A DNA stretch of 64,000 bases from Pseudomonadota bacterium (GCA_039024915.1 JBCCPK010000002.1:496001-560000), one strand, 5' to 3'. Shown: positions 9,360 to 18,559, counted from the stretch's first letter. The notes: generated by a model not told the origin, from the letters alone. A program made the numbers and translations.

Positions 9360-10214
9360 ATGGCGAGAAGGGCAAAAGCGAAGGGAGGTGTCCCTGAGTG
9401 GCTGGTGACATTTGCCGACCTGATGTCGATTCTTGTCTGCTTTTTCGTTCTGATCATCTCCTTTTCGATCCAGGATCAGCAGAAACTCCAAGTCGTTGCT
9501 GGCTCCATGCGCGACGCATTCGGTAGCCAGGATGTGGTGCGCAGAGCGGGAATGATCGAGATGGAAGGCGCGCCGATGCGGGACTATGTGCGCCGCGTCG
9601 GCATCGTGGTGCAACCGGAGGATTCCGAATTTGCCAACGAGCGCCACGATATGCGCCCATTGCAAGGACCCGAAGCCAATACGCACACGATCGAACAGGC
9701 AGAATCGGAAATCCCACGGCGCTTCGCCACCGCCGCTGCCAGCCTGCGCCAAGCTTGGCAGACGCTTCCCGAGATCACCGAGCTGTCGCAGCATCTGATT
9801 ATCGAAGAGAACAAGGACGGGCTGAATGTCTCGCTGGTCGATCAGGATGGCCGGTCAATGTTCCCGGAGGGATCGCGCTTCCCTTATGAGACTACACGTC
9901 TTCTTCTTGCGCGGATGGCGCCTGTGCTTCGGCAGTTCCCCTACCGTTTGCAGATTTCCGGTCACACCGCGCTGTCTACCAGTCCACCCCTTAATAGTGG
10001 CTACACCGATTGGGAGCTGTCTGCAGACCGGGCCAACGCCGCGCGGCGAATCTTGCAGGAATCTGGTATTCCGCCCGAACGGTTCCATTCCGTGGTTGGC
10101 CGGGCTGATAGCGAACCGCTGTTCACCAACGATCCCCAACTACCGGCAAACCGCCGAATCTCAATTCTCTTGATGCGCGAAGAGCCGCCGATACCCCACG
10201 ATCACGAGCTGTGA
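9360..10214 (+). CDS. MotB/PomB-type stator subunit with OmpA-like domain
   Basis: The 284-residue partner of the preceding channel. The N-terminal PEWLVTFADLMSILVCFFVL holds the single membrane helix and the ion-carrying Asp (residue 20, in FADLM). A periplasmic plug and linker region follows. The C-terminal OmpA/MotB peptidoglycan-binding domain spans about residues 160-275 and includes LQISGHTAL, SADRANAARRIL and LPANRRISILL. It anchors the stator to the wall. It begins 13 bp after the motA-type gene, so the two form one operon. Whether the coupling ion is sodium or proton cannot be decided here. Confidence 0.9.
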   Translation: MARRAKAKGGVPEWLVTFADLMSILVCFFVLIISFSIQDQQKLQVVAGSMRDAFGSQDVVRRAGMIEMEGAPMRDYVRRVGIVVQPEDSEFANERHDMRPLQGPEANTHTIEQAESEIPRRFATAAASLRQAWQTLPEITELSQHLIIEENKDGLNVSLVDQDGRSMFPEGSRFPYETTRLLLARMAPVLRQFPYRLQISGHTALSTSPPLNSGYTDWELSADRANAARRILQESGIPPERFHSVVGRADSEPLFTNDPQLPANRRISILLMREEPPIPHDHEL

Positions 10215-10366
10215 CGCCCAGCGGCACGTGTGGGTCAAAGCTTCGGATTGGACCCTCTGATCTGTGGACCGCAGACCCGCGATGCTCGGGCACGAAGCCT
10301 TTAAGTCGTCACCGAACCATCATTTTTGGCTTATACGCCGGAGAAAATTGCCGTCGACGCGGTGCG

Positions 10367-11383
10367 CTATTCCACCCAACCACGTAACTCGCGGCGCACA
10401 ATCGCTTCTAGCACGCGCATCCCGTGGTCACTGTCGTTGAGACACGGAATATGGGTGAAGTGTTCGCCACCGTTCTCTTCGAATATCTCGTGCGCTTCAC
10501 CCGCGATTTCTTCCAGGGTTTCCAGACAATCCGACACAAAGCCGGGATTGAACACAGCAATACCCTTCGCACCTTGCTTGGCCAATTGCTCAACGGTCTT
10601 GTCAGTATAGGGCTGCAACCACTCTTCGGGGCCGAAACGTGACTGGAACGTTGTGATCAGGCGATCCTCCGACCAACCCAACCGCTCGCGCAGCAGGCGC
10701 GTCGTCTTGTGGCAATGGCAATGGTACGGGTCGCCTTTCTTGAAGTAGCTGTCGGGGATGCCGTGATAGGAGGCGACGACCACCTCCGGGATGAAATCGA
10801 GCGTCTCAAGGTGATCCTCAATCGAGCGCGCAAGCGCATCGATGTAGACCGGTTCGTCATGGTAAGCGGGCACGGTGCGGATCGCCGGTTGCCAGCGCTG
10901 CTTCATGAGGTATTCGAATGCCTTGTCATTGACCGTGGCGGTCGTCGCCGAGGCGTATTGCGGGTAAAGCGGGAACAGCAAAATACGATCGCAACCCTGT
11001 TCCTTAAGGGCCTCCAAGCGAGATGCGATGGATGGATTGCCGTAACGCATACCCCAGTCAACAACGACCGAATCGTTTTCTGCGAAGGCCTGCGCCATCA
11101 GTTCAGACTGTGAACGCGTGTAGGTTCGAAGATAGCTCTCATCGAGGTCTTCGTTCCAGATCGTCGCGTAGTCCTTCCCCTTGCGCCCCGGACGGGTCAG
11201 CAAAACGATGCCGTACAAAATTGGGTACCACAGCGCCTTTGGCCACTCGATGACCCGGCTGTCTGTAAGAAACTCCGAAAGATAGCGGCGCATGGGCCAA
11301 TAGCTGGTGCCGTCCGGCGTCCCCAGATTGACCAGCAAAACACCCACCTTGCCGAATTTAACCCCGGGATGCTCGGCGGGCAT
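10367..11383 (-). CDS. hemH: Ferrochelatase
   Basis: It inserts ferrous iron into protoporphyrin IX, the last step of haem synthesis. The 338-residue form shows VLLVNLGTPDG near the start, PMRRYLSEFLTD, GMRYGNPSI, FPLYPQYASATT and the catalytic His in VVASYHGIPDSYFKKGDPY. The C-terminal motifs are TFQSRFGPEEWLQPYT and NPGFVSDCLETLEEI. The ATG at 11383 with GGAAG upstream gives the normal length; a start at 11503 would add 40 residues without family similarity. It is divergent from the nucleotidase gene. Confidence 0.96.
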   Translation of the reverse strand: MPAEHPGVKFGKVGVLLVNLGTPDGTSYWPMRRYLSEFLTDSRVIEWPKALWYPILYGIVLLTRPGRKGKDYATIWNEDLDESYLRTYTRSQSELMAQAFAENDSVVVDWGMRYGNPSIASRLEALKEQGCDRILLFPLYPQYASATTATVNDKAFEYLMKQRWQPAIRTVPAYHDEPVYIDALARSIEDHLETLDFIPEVVVASYHGIPDSYFKKGDPYHCHCHKTTRLLRERLGWSEDRLITTFQSRFGPEEWLQPYTDKTVEQLAKQGAKGIAVFNPGFVSDCLETLEEIAGEAHEIFEENGGEHFTHIPCLNDSDHGMRVLEAIVRRELRGWVE

Positions 11384-11731
11384 CACCGACACTTCCGCCG
11401 AGCGGTTGAGCCCAGCCGGCGCGATGGAGCGCGCTTCAAACGATTTAAAATCTTGCGTGTTCACACTCAGGCTCCCGATACGCGCGACTGTCTTGAACCG
11501 CACGGCCTTGATTAACTCTTACGTCTTACGCACCAGCAAGACAAACAGATGGCACGACACACATGTTGTGCCCGATTGCCGCATCTTTACGCATCCCGCC
11601 AGCCCGCACAGCTTGCAGGCCGTCACCAATCTGTCATGGTATTGTCACGCAGCGGCGCACGCTGCGCCTGTATGGATCGCCGAGAGAAAACCGCGCGCGA
11701 TTATCGATTTTGCCTTGAGGGAGGCTGCTAC
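11384..11731. other. Divergent hemH / nucleotidase intergenic region
   Basis: The 348 bp region holds the PhoB-box-like tandem repeat described separately, closer to the nucleotidase gene. A GGGAGG ribosome binding site lies just before 11732. I see no further gene; in-frame upstream extensions of either neighbour have no recognisable family content. Confidence 0.6.
11620..11648 (+). promoter_or_regulatory. Candidate PhoB box (three half-sites at 11-bp spacing)
   Basis: CTGTCATGGTATTGTCAC at 11631-11648 matches the Pho box (CTGTCAT, four bases, CTGTCAT-like). A third, weaker half-site, CCGTCAC, starts 11 bp earlier at 11620. The box lies about 85 bp before the nucleotidase ATG, as expected for phosphate-starvation control of a phosphate-scavenging enzyme. 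Confidence 0.7.
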
Positions 11732-13249
11732 ATGACACTTTCATTATCCCGTTTTCTGGCCACGCTTGCGCTGAGCACCGCCTTGGTCAGCGTTCCAGCA
11801 CTGGCACAAGAGACAACCACCGTGTCGGTCACGTTTCTGCTGGTCAACGACATAGACCGGGTCGACAATCGCTCTAGCGAAGGGGGCTTCGGTCGCTTGG
11901 CAACGGTGGTAAATGCCGAGCGTGCCGCCAATGAAAACGTCGTGTTTGCCGTCGCTGGAGATGTCATTTCACCCTCCCTTCTGTCCTCCTTTGATCAGGG
12001 CGAACACATTATCGAACTGTTCAACATGATCGGTCCGGACGTTTTTGTTCCCGGGAACCACGAGTACGACTTTGGCGAAGAGGCGTTCCGCGCACGCATG
12101 GGCGAGCTTGATGCACCGCTGCTCGCCGCCAATCTGCGCAACGAAGACGGCTCGGTTCTCGAAGGCTTCAACGACACCATGTTGATGGATGTCGAAGGCT
12201 TCATGGTCGGGATCATCGGGCTGACGGCGGAAGATGCCACCGTTAAATCATCACCTGGGACCTTGCAGATCGCCGGCACCGTCGAAACTGGCGAGGCGCA
12301 GGCCGCAGCACTGCGCGAAGCCGGCGCAGACATGATCGTCGCCGTCACGCATAATCATATCGGGATCGACCGCGAGATGATGGAATCGGGCACGTACGAC
12401 CTGATCCTTTCAGGCGATGATCACCTTCTGACCATCTCCTACGATGGCCGCTCCGCACTCGTCGAATCGCGCGAGCAGGCTGATTATGTCACCGCCGTCG
12501 ATGTAACGGCTGAAATGGAGATCGAAGGGGATGAGCGCGATGTCGATTTTGCGCTCGCATTCCGTCCCATCGCAACGATGGGAATGGAGCAAGACGCTGC
12601 CGTCCAGGCCCGTGTCGATGAATTCAACGCCATACTCGATGAAGAGTTGAACGTCGTCATCGGGACGATCACTTCGGAGCTTGATTCGCGCCGTGCCTCG
12701 GTCCGCAGTCAGGAAGCCACGATGGGCAATCTCGTCGCCGACGGGATGCGCGCAGCGGTGGGTGCGGATGTCGCAATCACCAATGGCGGCGGCATACGGG
12801 CGGATAAGGTCTATCCTCCGGGCTCAGAAATCACCCGGCGTGATATCCTCACCGAACTGCCGTTCGGCAACGTCAACATCATGATTGAACAAACAGGCGC
12901 GCAGATCCTCGAAGCGCTTGAGAACGGGTTCAGCCGCGTCGAAGATGGGTCAGGTCGCTTCCCGCAGGTCTCCGGCATGACCATCGAAGCCGACCTCACC
13001 CAGGAGCCGGGAAGCCGCGTGACGTCGGTCATGATTGGTGGTGGGCCTCTCGATCCGGCGGCGACCTACACCGTCTCCACCAATGACTTCATGGGTCGCG
13101 GTGGCGACGGCTATGCGACGTTTGCCGAGGCACCTCGTGTTGTGCGCGAGGAAGATGCCAAGCTGATGGCCAACGACGTTATGGTCCATGTTCGCGAACT
13201 GGGTGAGTTCGCACCGGCGACGGATGGGCGCATCACACTGACCCGCTGA
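11732..13249 (+). CDS. Secreted bifunctional metallophosphatase / 5'-nucleotidase-like protein
   Basis: A 505-residue periplasmic enzyme expected to release phosphate from nucleotides. A signal peptide (MTLSLSRFLATLALS to PALAQ) is followed by a calcineurin-like metallophosphatase domain: VAGD (about residue 75), PGNHEYDFGEE and VTHNHIGID. The 5'-nucleotidase C-terminal domain has GNLVADGMR, ITNGGGIRAD, LPFGN and GRGGDGYATF. Two metal-binding positions differ from the family: the usual NDxH reads NDID, and the usual GHxH reads GDDH. It may therefore be a subfamily with altered metals or specificity. The ATG at 11732 follows GGGAGG. A PhoB-like box lies upstream. Confidence 0.88.
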   Translation: MTLSLSRFLATLALSTALVSVPALAQETTTVSVTFLLVNDIDRVDNRSSEGGFGRLATVVNAERAANENVVFAVAGDVISPSLLSSFDQGEHIIELFNMIGPDVFVPGNHEYDFGEEAFRARMGELDAPLLAANLRNEDGSVLEGFNDTMLMDVEGFMVGIIGLTAEDATVKSSPGTLQIAGTVETGEAQAAALREAGADMIVAVTHNHIGIDREMMESGTYDLILSGDDHLLTISYDGRSALVESREQADYVTAVDVTAEMEIEGDERDVDFALAFRPIATMGMEQDAAVQARVDEFNAILDEELNVVIGTITSELDSRRASVRSQEATMGNLVADGMRAAVGADVAITNGGGIRADKVYPPGSEITRRDILTELPFGNVNIMIEQTGAQILEALENGFSRVEDGSGRFPQVSGMTIEADLTQEPGSRVTSVMIGGGPLDPAATYTVSTNDFMGRGGDGYATFAEAPRVVREEDAKLMANDVMVHVRELGEFAPATDGRITLTR

Positions 13250-13259
13250 TTGGTGACAG

Positions 13260-14171
13260 TCACGAGGCCGCGCGATATCCCACCGCGCGGCCAGTGGGCG
13301 GCAAGCGCCCTGGCACCACGCGTTCGATGGCCGGCTGTAGGCCGGTCATCGCTCTGAAGCGCTGAGCCAATTCGCTCTCAATCCAGTCGCCGGCTTCTGT
13401 TTCCACCTGCAGTACCGGACGCCGCGCTTGGCCCCGCTCCTCGACAATAAGCCGCGCGTCGAGCACCGCCTCGTGGAAAGCGATCAAGGCCGCCATCTCC
13501 TTTGGCCCCACCGGCTTGCCTGGTGGACTTGACTGCTGGTCAAAGCTCACCTGTGGATCCGCGTCACCAAGCCAACCAAGAAGCTGTGCCGCCCGAAAGC
13601 GATGCGGAACCATCTCGAACGCCGAAAGAATGCCACTTAGGGTCCAAGGGCCGTGCGGGTCGCTGCGAACGGCAACCTCGCCAATCGCGCCTGCAGGCAA
13701 ACGATCATACGTGCCAGCACGCATGATCTGAGCCTCCACGCCATCGAGCACGCGATACAGCGGCCCATCGGGAAGCCGGATCGCAAAAGGACCAAACTCG
13801 GAAGCAACCATAGCCTCTGACAGCGAAAGCTTGCTCAGCTGGGCGCGCGTCCTGACAACCGGGAATACCGGGCCACCGGCAACCAAAGCATGCGAGAAGA
13901 CACGTGCGTATCCGCTTTTGCAGAGCGCGTGCAGCCGGTCCGGCGGGCCGATAAACACGGTTGGAGGTTTCTGCCCGCTCGATGCCAGGGTTTGCGGGTC
14001 AACAACCTCAAGGCCATAGTCAGCCAGCGCGGCGTCGCTCCATTTCGCAAGCTCGGGCCATGCGCTGGAGAACGCGTTCAGCGCGATTGTGGGCGACGGA
14101 AATTGCGCGTGCGCCAGGGCACCAACCAACCGCCCAACCGCACCGCCATCGCCCGCCTCGGCGGCCTGCAT
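13260..14171 (-). CDS. Phenylacetate-CoA ligase-like (ANL) protein, N-terminally short and divergent
   Basis: I do not recognise a defined function. Several segments resemble the PaaK-type branch of acyl-adenylate-forming ligases in order: PTIALNAFSSAWPEL, PPTVFIGPPDRL with HALVAGG, an EFGPFA block, PDGPLYRVLDGVEAQI and AGAIGEVAVRS. A C-terminal subdomain has LGWLGDADPQVSF and RAMTGLQPAIERVVPGRLPPTGR. PaaK relatives are usually 400 residues or more. Here 303 residues remain, the first roughly 100 (with the P-loop-like AMP motif) are absent, and the hinge region is altered. It may be a non-catalytic relative or a decaying gene. GGGAG precedes the ATG at 14171. It converges on the nucleotidase gene. 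Confidence 0.45.
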   Translation of the reverse strand: MQAAEAGDGGAVGRLVGALAHAQFPSPTIALNAFSSAWPELAKWSDAALADYGLEVVDPQTLASSGQKPPTVFIGPPDRLHALCKSGYARVFSHALVAGGPVFPVVRTRAQLSKLSLSEAMVASEFGPFAIRLPDGPLYRVLDGVEAQIMRAGTYDRLPAGAIGEVAVRSDPHGPWTLSGILSAFEMVPHRFRAAQLLGWLGDADPQVSFDQQSSPPGKPVGPKEMAALIAFHEAVLDARLIVEERGQARRPVLQVETEAGDWIESELAQRFRAMTGLQPAIERVVPGRLPPTGRAVGYRAAS

Positions 14172-14273
14172 CGCAGCGACTCCCAACTAACTGACCTGCT
14201 TGCGACGTAATATGGCGCGTAACCGTTACCAACCGGTAGACCCCGCCGTTGACAGTTCCGGTGTCTGGCTGCG

Positions 14274-14957
14274 CTATTCATCCCAAGGAATGGGCCGACG
14301 CTCACGAAAGATTTGCCCGCTCGGTCCGCCGTCAGGCAACCCTGCAAGATACAGGGCTGTGTCCGCACCCTGCTCGGGGATGAGTGACGCGCCTGCGCCG
14401 CCCATATCGGTACGAACCCAACCCGGGCACATGGCATTGACGAGGACCGATCGCGGCGCCTCCGATGCAATCTTGACGGTTATAGCGTTAAGGAAGGCCT
14501 TGGTTATGCCGTAAGCACCCGGACCCAGGCCATTGAGCGAACCCCACCCGGACGAAACATTGACGACCCGTCCGTAGCCGCGCTTCGCCATTTGCGGAAT
14601 CACAGCGCGCATGAGGTAAAGCGGACCAAGGGCGTTGACGCGAGCCGACACCTCGATATCGCCCCAGGGCATGGTCATCAAATCGCCGTCAGGCAGTATA
14701 CCGGCATTATTGATGAGAACATCAACCTCGCTCGGCAATGCCTCCAGCGCGCTTTGGATAGACGCAACATCGCTGGTGTCGATAACGACCAATTTAGGGC
14801 ATTGACCGGTCGCGTGCTCCACCGCATCGACTGCCGCGGCGCCCTTCACAGCATCGCGCGAACCCAAAAGGACATGGAAACCTTCGCGCGCCAGGCCTTC
14901 GGCAATCGCGTAACCAATACCGCGATTACCTCCGGTGACGAGGGCTGTTCGAGCCAT
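14274..14957 (-). CDS. Short-chain dehydrogenase/reductase
   Basis: A cytoplasmic NAD(P)-dependent oxidoreductase of 227 residues. It carries the cofactor motif TGGNRGIG (residues 8-15), NNAGI, the catalytic Ser in NVSSGWGS and the YGITK pair of Tyr and Lys, followed by CPGWVRTDMGG. It belongs to the carbonyl-reductase-like branch; the substrate is unknown. GGGGAG precedes the ATG at 14957. It lies downstream of the TRAP permease on the same strand, separated by a terminator, so it is probably expressed mostly on its own. Confidence 0.9.
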   Translation of the reverse strand: MARTALVTGGNRGIGYAIAEGLAREGFHVLLGSRDAVKGAAAVDAVEHATGQCPKLVVIDTSDVASIQSALEALPSEVDVLINNAGILPDGDLMTMPWGDIEVSARVNALGPLYLMRAVIPQMAKRGYGRVVNVSSGWGSLNGLGPGAYGITKAFLNAITVKIASEAPRSVLVNAMCPGWVRTDMGGAGASLIPEQGADTALYLAGLPDGGPSGQIFRERRPIPWDE

Positions 14958-14980
14958 GATTGTCTCCCCAAAAATGAAGC

Positions 14981-15010
14981 AGCCGCGCCCCCCGACAGAG
15001 AAGCGCGGCT
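14981..15010 (-). terminator. Terminator after dctM
   Basis: Arms AGCCGCGC (14981-14988) and GCGCGGCT (15003-15010) form an 8-bp stem. In the minus-strand transcript a short spacer and a run of five U residues follow. It ends the TRAP permease transcript just before the SDR gene. Confidence 0.7.
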
Positions 15011-15035
15011 TGCTTGCGTCTGTTGACTGGGCGAC

Positions 15036-16652
15036 TTAGCTTTGCGGGCCGTAGATGACCTCGGGCAGCCAGGTCGCAAGCGCCGGGAACCACCACAGAA
15101 TGGCAAGCATCAAACCCTGGATCAGCACGAACGGTATCACGCCGCGGTATATATCCATGGTCTTGATGCTTTCCGGCGCAACGCCTCGCAGATAGAACAA
15201 GGCAAAGCCAAAGGGCGGCGTCAGGAATGATGTCTGCAGGTTGATCGCCATCATAATCCCCAGCCAGACCGGTGACATGGTGCTGCCATCGGGCATCTCC
15301 ATTGCCAACAGAACCGGCGTGACCAGCGGCACAACGACGAAGACGATTTCAAGGAAGTCGAGGAAGAACCCGAGCACAAACATCAGCAGCATGACCGCAA
15401 CGATCGCGCCGATTGTGCCGCCCGGCATCGACAGCAAGGCGTGTTCAACGAGTTCCTCGCCGCCGAGGTTGCGGAAGATCAGCGAGAAGAATGCCGCTCC
15501 GATAAGGATGACGAACACCATACAGGTGATCTGCGTCGTCGAGTGCATCACCTCGGACAGAACGCCCGATCGGAAGACACGCAGCAGGCAATTCAATAAA
15601 CCCCACGCGATAACCACACAGAAAAACGCTGAAATATAGATGGCGATCTGGTCGCTTTGCGGAATCTGCTCTCGCGAGATGCGAAGATCGAGGGTCGCCG
15701 TCATCCCAAGGACAATGATGATGGATGCCGCGGTCAGATAGACTGGCCACGGTTTCGATTCATCGGACCGATATCCCGCAAGAAGGATGGCGCCTATGGC
15801 CCCGACCGCGGCCGCTTCTGTGGGCGTCGCAACGCCCGCAAGTATCGACCCCAAAACGGCAATTATCAGTACGATCGGGGGCAGGAGCGCGTGCAGGATC
15901 TGCCCGACAGAAGGCTTCTCATCTTCGGGGACAATCATCGCCGGAGATGCTTCCTTATCGATGATTGCAACAATGATCTGCCAGACGATGTACAGCCCAA
16001 CCAAACCGAGACCGGGGATCAACGCGCCAGCGAACAGATCACCCACCGAGATTGTGCCGGGAACAAAGGAAAAGTCACCTTCTGCCCAGGCGCGCTGCTG
16101 CAGTTCGAGCTGTGCTTGTTGGTAGCCATTTGAAATCTGGTCGCCGAGAATAACCAGCACGATGGACGGCGGAATGATCTGCCCCAAGGTCCCGGCGGCG
16201 GCGATCGACCCGCATGCGAGACGCGGATTGTATCCGTTCCGCAGCATGGTCGGCAGCGAAAGCAGGCCCATCGTAACCACGGTGGCCCCAACAATACCAG
16301 TGGAGGCAGCCAACAGCGCACCAACAAGCGACACGGATATACCAAGACCGCCGCGCAAAGAGCCGAACAAACGGCCCATCGTCTCAAGCAGCTCTTCGGC
16401 GACGCGCGACCGCTCAAGCATGACGCCCATGAAAACGAACAGCGGAACCGCGATCAGCACTGTGTTGGTCATGGTGCCGAAAATACGCGAGGGCATCGCG
16501 CCAAGTGTTATGTTGGCGCCAGCAAAATGGCCGAGAATAGCAAAGACAATTGCGACACCGGCCAAGGTGAAGGCGACCGGGAAGCCTGCCATCAGCAGAA
16601 CGCAGGCTGTGGCGAACATCAGAATGTCTAGCGTGTGGATCAAGCCGTCCAT
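15036..16652 (-). CDS. dctM: TRAP transporter large permease (DctM-type)
   Basis: The main membrane subunit of a TRAP importer, which uses an ion gradient to take up organic acids. The 538-residue protein is almost entirely hydrophobic with about 12-13 helices. It shows the DctM signatures VPLFVFMGVMLERS, LLAASTGIVGATVVTMGLL, CGSIAAAGTLGQIIPPSI and, near the end, LQTSFLTPPFGFALFYLRGVAP. The ATG at 16652 sits next to the dctQ stop at 16654-16656; a GTG at 16667 is an alternative. A long cytoplasmic insertion around residues 230-250 is typical of the large DctM class. Confidence 0.95.
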   Translation of the reverse strand: MDGLIHTLDILMFATACVLLMAGFPVAFTLAGVAIVFAILGHFAGANITLGAMPSRIFGTMTNTVLIAVPLFVFMGVMLERSRVAEELLETMGRLFGSLRGGLGISVSLVGALLAASTGIVGATVVTMGLLSLPTMLRNGYNPRLACGSIAAAGTLGQIIPPSIVLVILGDQISNGYQQAQLELQQRAWAEGDFSFVPGTISVGDLFAGALIPGLGLVGLYIVWQIIVAIIDKEASPAMIVPEDEKPSVGQILHALLPPIVLIIAVLGSILAGVATPTEAAAVGAIGAILLAGYRSDESKPWPVYLTAASIIIVLGMTATLDLRISREQIPQSDQIAIYISAFFCVVIAWGLLNCLLRVFRSGVLSEVMHSTTQITCMVFVILIGAAFFSLIFRNLGGEELVEHALLSMPGGTIGAIVAVMLLMFVLGFFLDFLEIVFVVVPLVTPVLLAMEMPDGSTMSPVWLGIMMAINLQTSFLTPPFGFALFYLRGVAPESIKTMDIYRGVIPFVLIQGLMLAILWWFPALATWLPEVIYGPQS

Positions 16653-16653
16653 A

Positions 16654-17211
16654 TCAATGGCCTCCACCGCTGAGTTTCAGCTTCTGCAGTTCATCATTAT
16701 CGCCTTGCAAAGCGAGCAGAGAGCGGATCGCGATGGACACCCCCTGAAGCGCCATGAGAACCGCGAAACCAAGGATGGCGGATTTAAGGATGTAAACAAA
16801 TTGAAGGCCGGAGGTCTCTTGGCTACCTTCAAACTGCGCCCAGGATCGCGCCACGTAATCAAACGAAAAGATCCAGACCGCAAAGCACATCGGCAGCAAC
16901 AGAAACAGTGACCCAAGCAGATTGGTCAGCGCCTTCCGGCGCAAGGGCGCCTCGCGGTAGAAAATGTCGACACGTACATGGCCATCTTTCAGCAGCGTGT
17001 AGGCAGCGCACAGCATGAAGAGAAATGCGTGCATATAGGTGATCGATTCCTGCCACATGATCATGGGCAGGCCGGCGATGTTCGGTGCGCCGTAAAGGTA
17101 GCGCGCCAACACGACGACGAATTGGATGATGACGATGCCTAGAGTGAGCCAAACAAGAATTTTGCCCAAGACATCGTTCAGCCCATCAATAGCGTTGGCC
17201 AAACCACGCAT
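16654..17211 (-). CDS. dctQ: TRAP transporter small permease (DctQ-type)
   Basis: The four-helix accessory subunit that couples DctM to the periplasmic receptor. The 185-residue protein starts MRGLANAIDGLNDVLGKILVW and has helices at about 16-40, 50-70, 90-115 and 130-155. It carries the family's WQESITYMHAFLFMLCAAYTLLKDGHVRVDIFY segment. It begins downstream of the receptor gene after a terminator-containing gap and abuts dctM. Confidence 0.93.
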   Translation of the reverse strand: MRGLANAIDGLNDVLGKILVWLTLGIVIIQFVVVLARYLYGAPNIAGLPMIMWQESITYMHAFLFMLCAAYTLLKDGHVRVDIFYREAPLRRKALTNLLGSLFLLLPMCFAVWIFSFDYVARSWAQFEGSQETSGLQFVYILKSAILGFAVLMALQGVSIAIRSLLALQGDNDELQKLKLSGGGH

Positions 17212-17338
17212 ACTTCCCCCCGGACCAAGCCGTTAGATGATGACGCTTGCGCGCCAGTCTTTTCGTTGAACTTGGTTTAACAGCCTTCGGCAGCCCCCAC
17301 TACTAGATCAACAGGCTAAGACGGGCCGCCTTTGACGC

Positions 17339-17372
17339 AAAAGAGGCGCGGCAGGTTGGCCCGCCGCGCCTC
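17339..17372 (-). terminator. Terminator between dctP and dctQM
   Basis: GAGGCGCGGC (17343-17352) pairs perfectly with GCCGCGCCTC (17363-17372); a UUUU tract follows in the minus-strand transcript. It lies after the dctP stop. Partial read-through would give more receptor than permease. Confidence 0.85.
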
Positions 17373-17395
17373 TCACTATTCACAGGTGAATACAA

Positions 17396-18487
17396 TCAAC
17401 CAGCCAGGTTCAGGCTGCGCTCACCCGAGTAGGCTTGCTCAGCAATCTCCGACCAGCCGCCGATGTTCTTGCGGGCGGTCATGTAGCTTTCAAGAATGCG
17501 GCGACCGATATCATCTTCCGGCGCTTCTTGAACGACTTCCTCGGAAAGGCGAGCGAACTCGGCCCACACGTCTGCCGGGAACTTCTTGAGGACAACTTCG
17601 TCTTCCTCGATCAGCGCGGTGAGCGACGAGCCGTTGTTTGCCATGAACTCAGAGTACATATCATTGTTCTCGGCAAGGCCAGCGGCTGTCATCATCGCCT
17701 GCTCTGACGGGGTCAGCGAATTCCAGACATCAAGGTTGACGCCCGTTGCAAGACCTGAGCCGGGCTCGTGGAAGCCGGGATAGTAGTAGTTCTTCAGGAT
17801 GCGCTGGAAACCAAAGGCACGATCGTTCCAAGGACCAACCCACTCAGTGGCATCGATGGCGCCGGACTGGAGCGACGGGAAAATCTCACCACCTGGAAGC
17901 GCAACAGCCGATGCGCCAAGCCGGCGAAGAACTTCGCCGCCCAGACCTGGCATACGCATGGTCAGACCGCGCATATCTTCAAGCGAATTGATTTCGCGTG
18001 CGAACCAGCCGCCCATCTGCACACCGGTGTTACCGGCCATGATCGGCTTGACGTTGAAGCCAGCTGCCAGCTCATCCCAAAGTGCTTGACCGCCAGCGTG
18101 GTTGACCCAGCCGTCGAGTTCAGCAGCGGTCAGTCCAAGCGGAACCGCAGTGAAGAAGTTGAAGCCCTTGTGCTTGCCCTGCCAGTAGTACTCAGCACCG
18201 TGATACATGTCGGCGGCACCGGTCGACACAGCGTCGAACGATTCGAACGCCGGGACCAGTTCGCCGGCGGCGAGCAGGTTAACTGTCAGCTTGCCATCGG
18301 ACATGGCGGTGACACGATCAGCGAAACGCTGTGCGCCGGTGCCAAGGCCCGGGAAGTTTTTCGGCCATGTGGTGACCATGGTCAGTTCGCGCATGCCCTG
18401 CGAGATGGCGGGCGTGGCCAGGGTTGTTGCGGCGGTCGCACCAGCGGTTACGAAACCAGCCTTCTTGATAAATGAACGACGATCCAT
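17396..18487 (-). CDS. dctP: TRAP transporter solute-binding protein (DctP family, TakP-like)
   Basis: The periplasmic receptor of the TRAP system. The 363-residue protein begins MDRRSFIKKAGFVTAG and has a Tat-like or Sec signal ending near PAISQG. The start is fixed by GGAGGAA just upstream of the ATG at 18487. Family signatures include TTWPKNFPGLGTGAQRF, MYHGAEYYW, GGEIFPSLQSGAIDATEWVGP and YYYPGFHEPGSG. These match the TakP/2-oxo-acid branch, so pyruvate- or other keto-acid-like ligands are likely, though the ligand is an inference. A hairpin separates it from dctQM. Confidence 0.92.
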   Translation of the reverse strand: MDRRSFIKKAGFVTAGATAATTLATPAISQGMRELTMVTTWPKNFPGLGTGAQRFADRVTAMSDGKLTVNLLAAGELVPAFESFDAVSTGAADMYHGAEYYWQGKHKGFNFFTAVPLGLTAAELDGWVNHAGGQALWDELAAGFNVKPIMAGNTGVQMGGWFAREINSLEDMRGLTMRMPGLGGEVLRRLGASAVALPGGEIFPSLQSGAIDATEWVGPWNDRAFGFQRILKNYYYPGFHEPGSGLATGVNLDVWNSLTPSEQAMMTAAGLAENNDMYSEFMANNGSSLTALIEEDEVVLKKFPADVWAEFARLSEEVVQEAPEDDIGRRILESYMTARKNIGGWSEIAEQAYSGERSLNLAG

Positions 18488-18544
18488 ACAGAGTTCCTCC
18501 CGAACGTCTTTTGGAAGTTTGCTAAAGAGCGGAACGAAGCAGCC

Positions 18545-18559
18545 ATGCACTGAGTGCAT
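18545..18559. promoter_or_regulatory. Perfect inverted repeat upstream of dctP
   Basis: ATGCAC-TGA-GTGCAT is a perfect 6-3-6 palindrome in the 255-bp divergent region between dctP and the glutaminase-like gene, about 58 bp before the dctP start. It looks like an operator; the regulator is unknown. Confidence 0.4.

Noticed and set aside
8579-10214. A second non-flagellar MotAB module
   Set aside because: Both proteins match PomA/PomB stators closely, including the FADLM Asp and standard OmpA-like domain, so an ordinary flagellar role is the better reading.
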